Shown: positions 63,668-64,000 of the stretch, piece by piece
How positions within the stretch are numbered: position 1 is the stretch's first letter
Layout: each line of letters begins with the position of its first letter
NCBI GenBank assembly: GCA_963728925.1
Contig: CAVSMB010000026.1
Coordinates: forward strand, 62,001 to 126,000
Origin: JBBPZA01 sp963728925
GTDB lineage: Bacteria > Actinomycetota > Thermoleophilia > Solirubrobacterales > Solirubrobacteraceae
DNA length: 64,000 nucleotides
Direction of reading: 5' to 3'
Translations under genes and position numbers: made by a program
Notes under the pieces: model-generated
What the model was told of the DNA's origin: nothing
Databases searched by the model: none
Seen by the model: the letters and a program-made list of their open reading frames with translations, nothing else

Positions 63668-64000
63668 ATGCCGGTCCGGGCCACCAAGCGCGGCAACGAG
63701 CGCACCCCGCTCGACGGGACGTGTGACGTGCTCGTGTGCGGGGCGAGCTTCGCCGGGCTCGCCGTCGCCCGCGAGCTCGCCGGGACGCGCGCGCGGGTAC
63801 TGGTCCTCGACCGCTACGAGATCGGCGAGCGCCAGACCTCGGCGTGCGGGATCCCGACGGAGTGGATCGACGCCCTCGGCCTCCGCGACTCGCTGCAGCA
63901 GACCTTCGACGAGCTCGTCGTCCACACCCCCTACGGCACGACGCGCTGGGCGCTGCCCTGGAGCTTCTCGACCTTCGACTACCGCGCGCTGTGCGAGCTG
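63668..64000 (+). CDS. FAD-dependent oxidoreductase, runs off the window end
   Basis: From the ATG at 63668: CDVLVCGASFAGLAVARELA is the FAD-binding beta-alpha-beta (G-x-S-F-A-G in place of the common GxGxxG), then RVLVLDRYEIGERQTSACGI and YGTTRWALPWSFSTFDYRAL. This resembles the geranylgeranyl reductase/squalene monooxygenase-like flavoprotein group. Only the first 111 codons are in the window. An upstream ATG at 63660 opens a different frame and is not used. It is divergent from rpsA by 66 bases. Confidence 0.78.
   Translation, partial: MPVRATKRGNERTPLDGTCDVLVCGASFAGLAVARELAGTRARVLVLDRYEIGERQTSACGIPTEWIDALGLRDSLQQTFDELVVHTPYGTTRWALPWSFSTFDYRALCEL

Overview
This is a GC-rich actinobacterial chromosome segment. 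The S1 protein, UvrA, UvrB, DivIVA-like protein, family-4 uracil-DNA glycosylase, LPXTG-like anchor and gene order (rpsA, coaE, transglycosylase, uvrB, mutY) fit Actinomycetota. The many single-copy relatives of surface-glycan genes make a Thermoleophilia/Solirubrobacterales-type soil bacterium my best guess, but that placement is inference.

Layout. 1 to 1.1 kb: a partial unknown gene and a Gly/Ser-rich cell-wall-anchored protein. 1.1 to 41.2 kb: a very large surface-polysaccharide locus. It holds sugar-nucleotide enzymes (UDP-GlcNAc 2-epimerase, RmlD-like reductase, WxcM/FdtA-like cupin, SDR epimerases, RfbF/RfbG-like CDP-sugar enzymes), about a dozen glycosyltransferases (GT2, GT4, membrane GT39/PMT type), sugar C- and O-methyltransferases, three StrF-type glycosyltransferase-like proteins, two Wzt-type ATPases with one Wzm permease, an O-antigen ligase/polymerase, a Wzx-like flippase, an O-acyltransferase and a secreted glycosidase-like protein. 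41.2 to 44.6 kb: uracil-DNA glycosylase, a DUF2520 protein, panC and panB. 44.6 to 50.9 kb: accessory genes (membrane protein, broken hydrolase with a phosphate-transporter fragment, orphan sugar-binding protein, acetyltransferase, MocR-type regulator). 51 to 64 kb: housekeeping DNA repair and translation genes (uvrA, mutY, uvrB, coaE, rpsA) with small remnants between them, ending in a partial FAD-dependent oxidoreductase.

How they work together. The glycan locus encodes activation and modification of sugars, assembly on a lipid carrier, export and ligation. Both export routes appear side by side: an ABC route (Wzm/Wzt, the Wzt proteins carrying the C-terminal glycan-recognition domain) and a flippase plus Wzy_C-type ligase route. 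Several unrelated enzymes of the locus end in the same coiled coil plus 'S-x-SWR-x-T-x-PLR' tail, which suggests a shared assembly platform.

Condition of the sequence. Reading frames are intact from 6.4 to 14.4 kb, from 31.7 to 46 kb and in most housekeeping genes. From 14.5 to 31.6 kb almost every gene carries one or more single-base indels. Some sit in G/C runs and none of the ones I checked come with extra nonsense changes, so uncorrected read errors are a serious alternative to true decay. Independent of that, several convergent gene pairs meet at points where both or one of them is cut short (14.73, 26.79, 34.85 to 35.2, 46.65, 58.5, 60.6 kb), which looks like real rearrangement debris.
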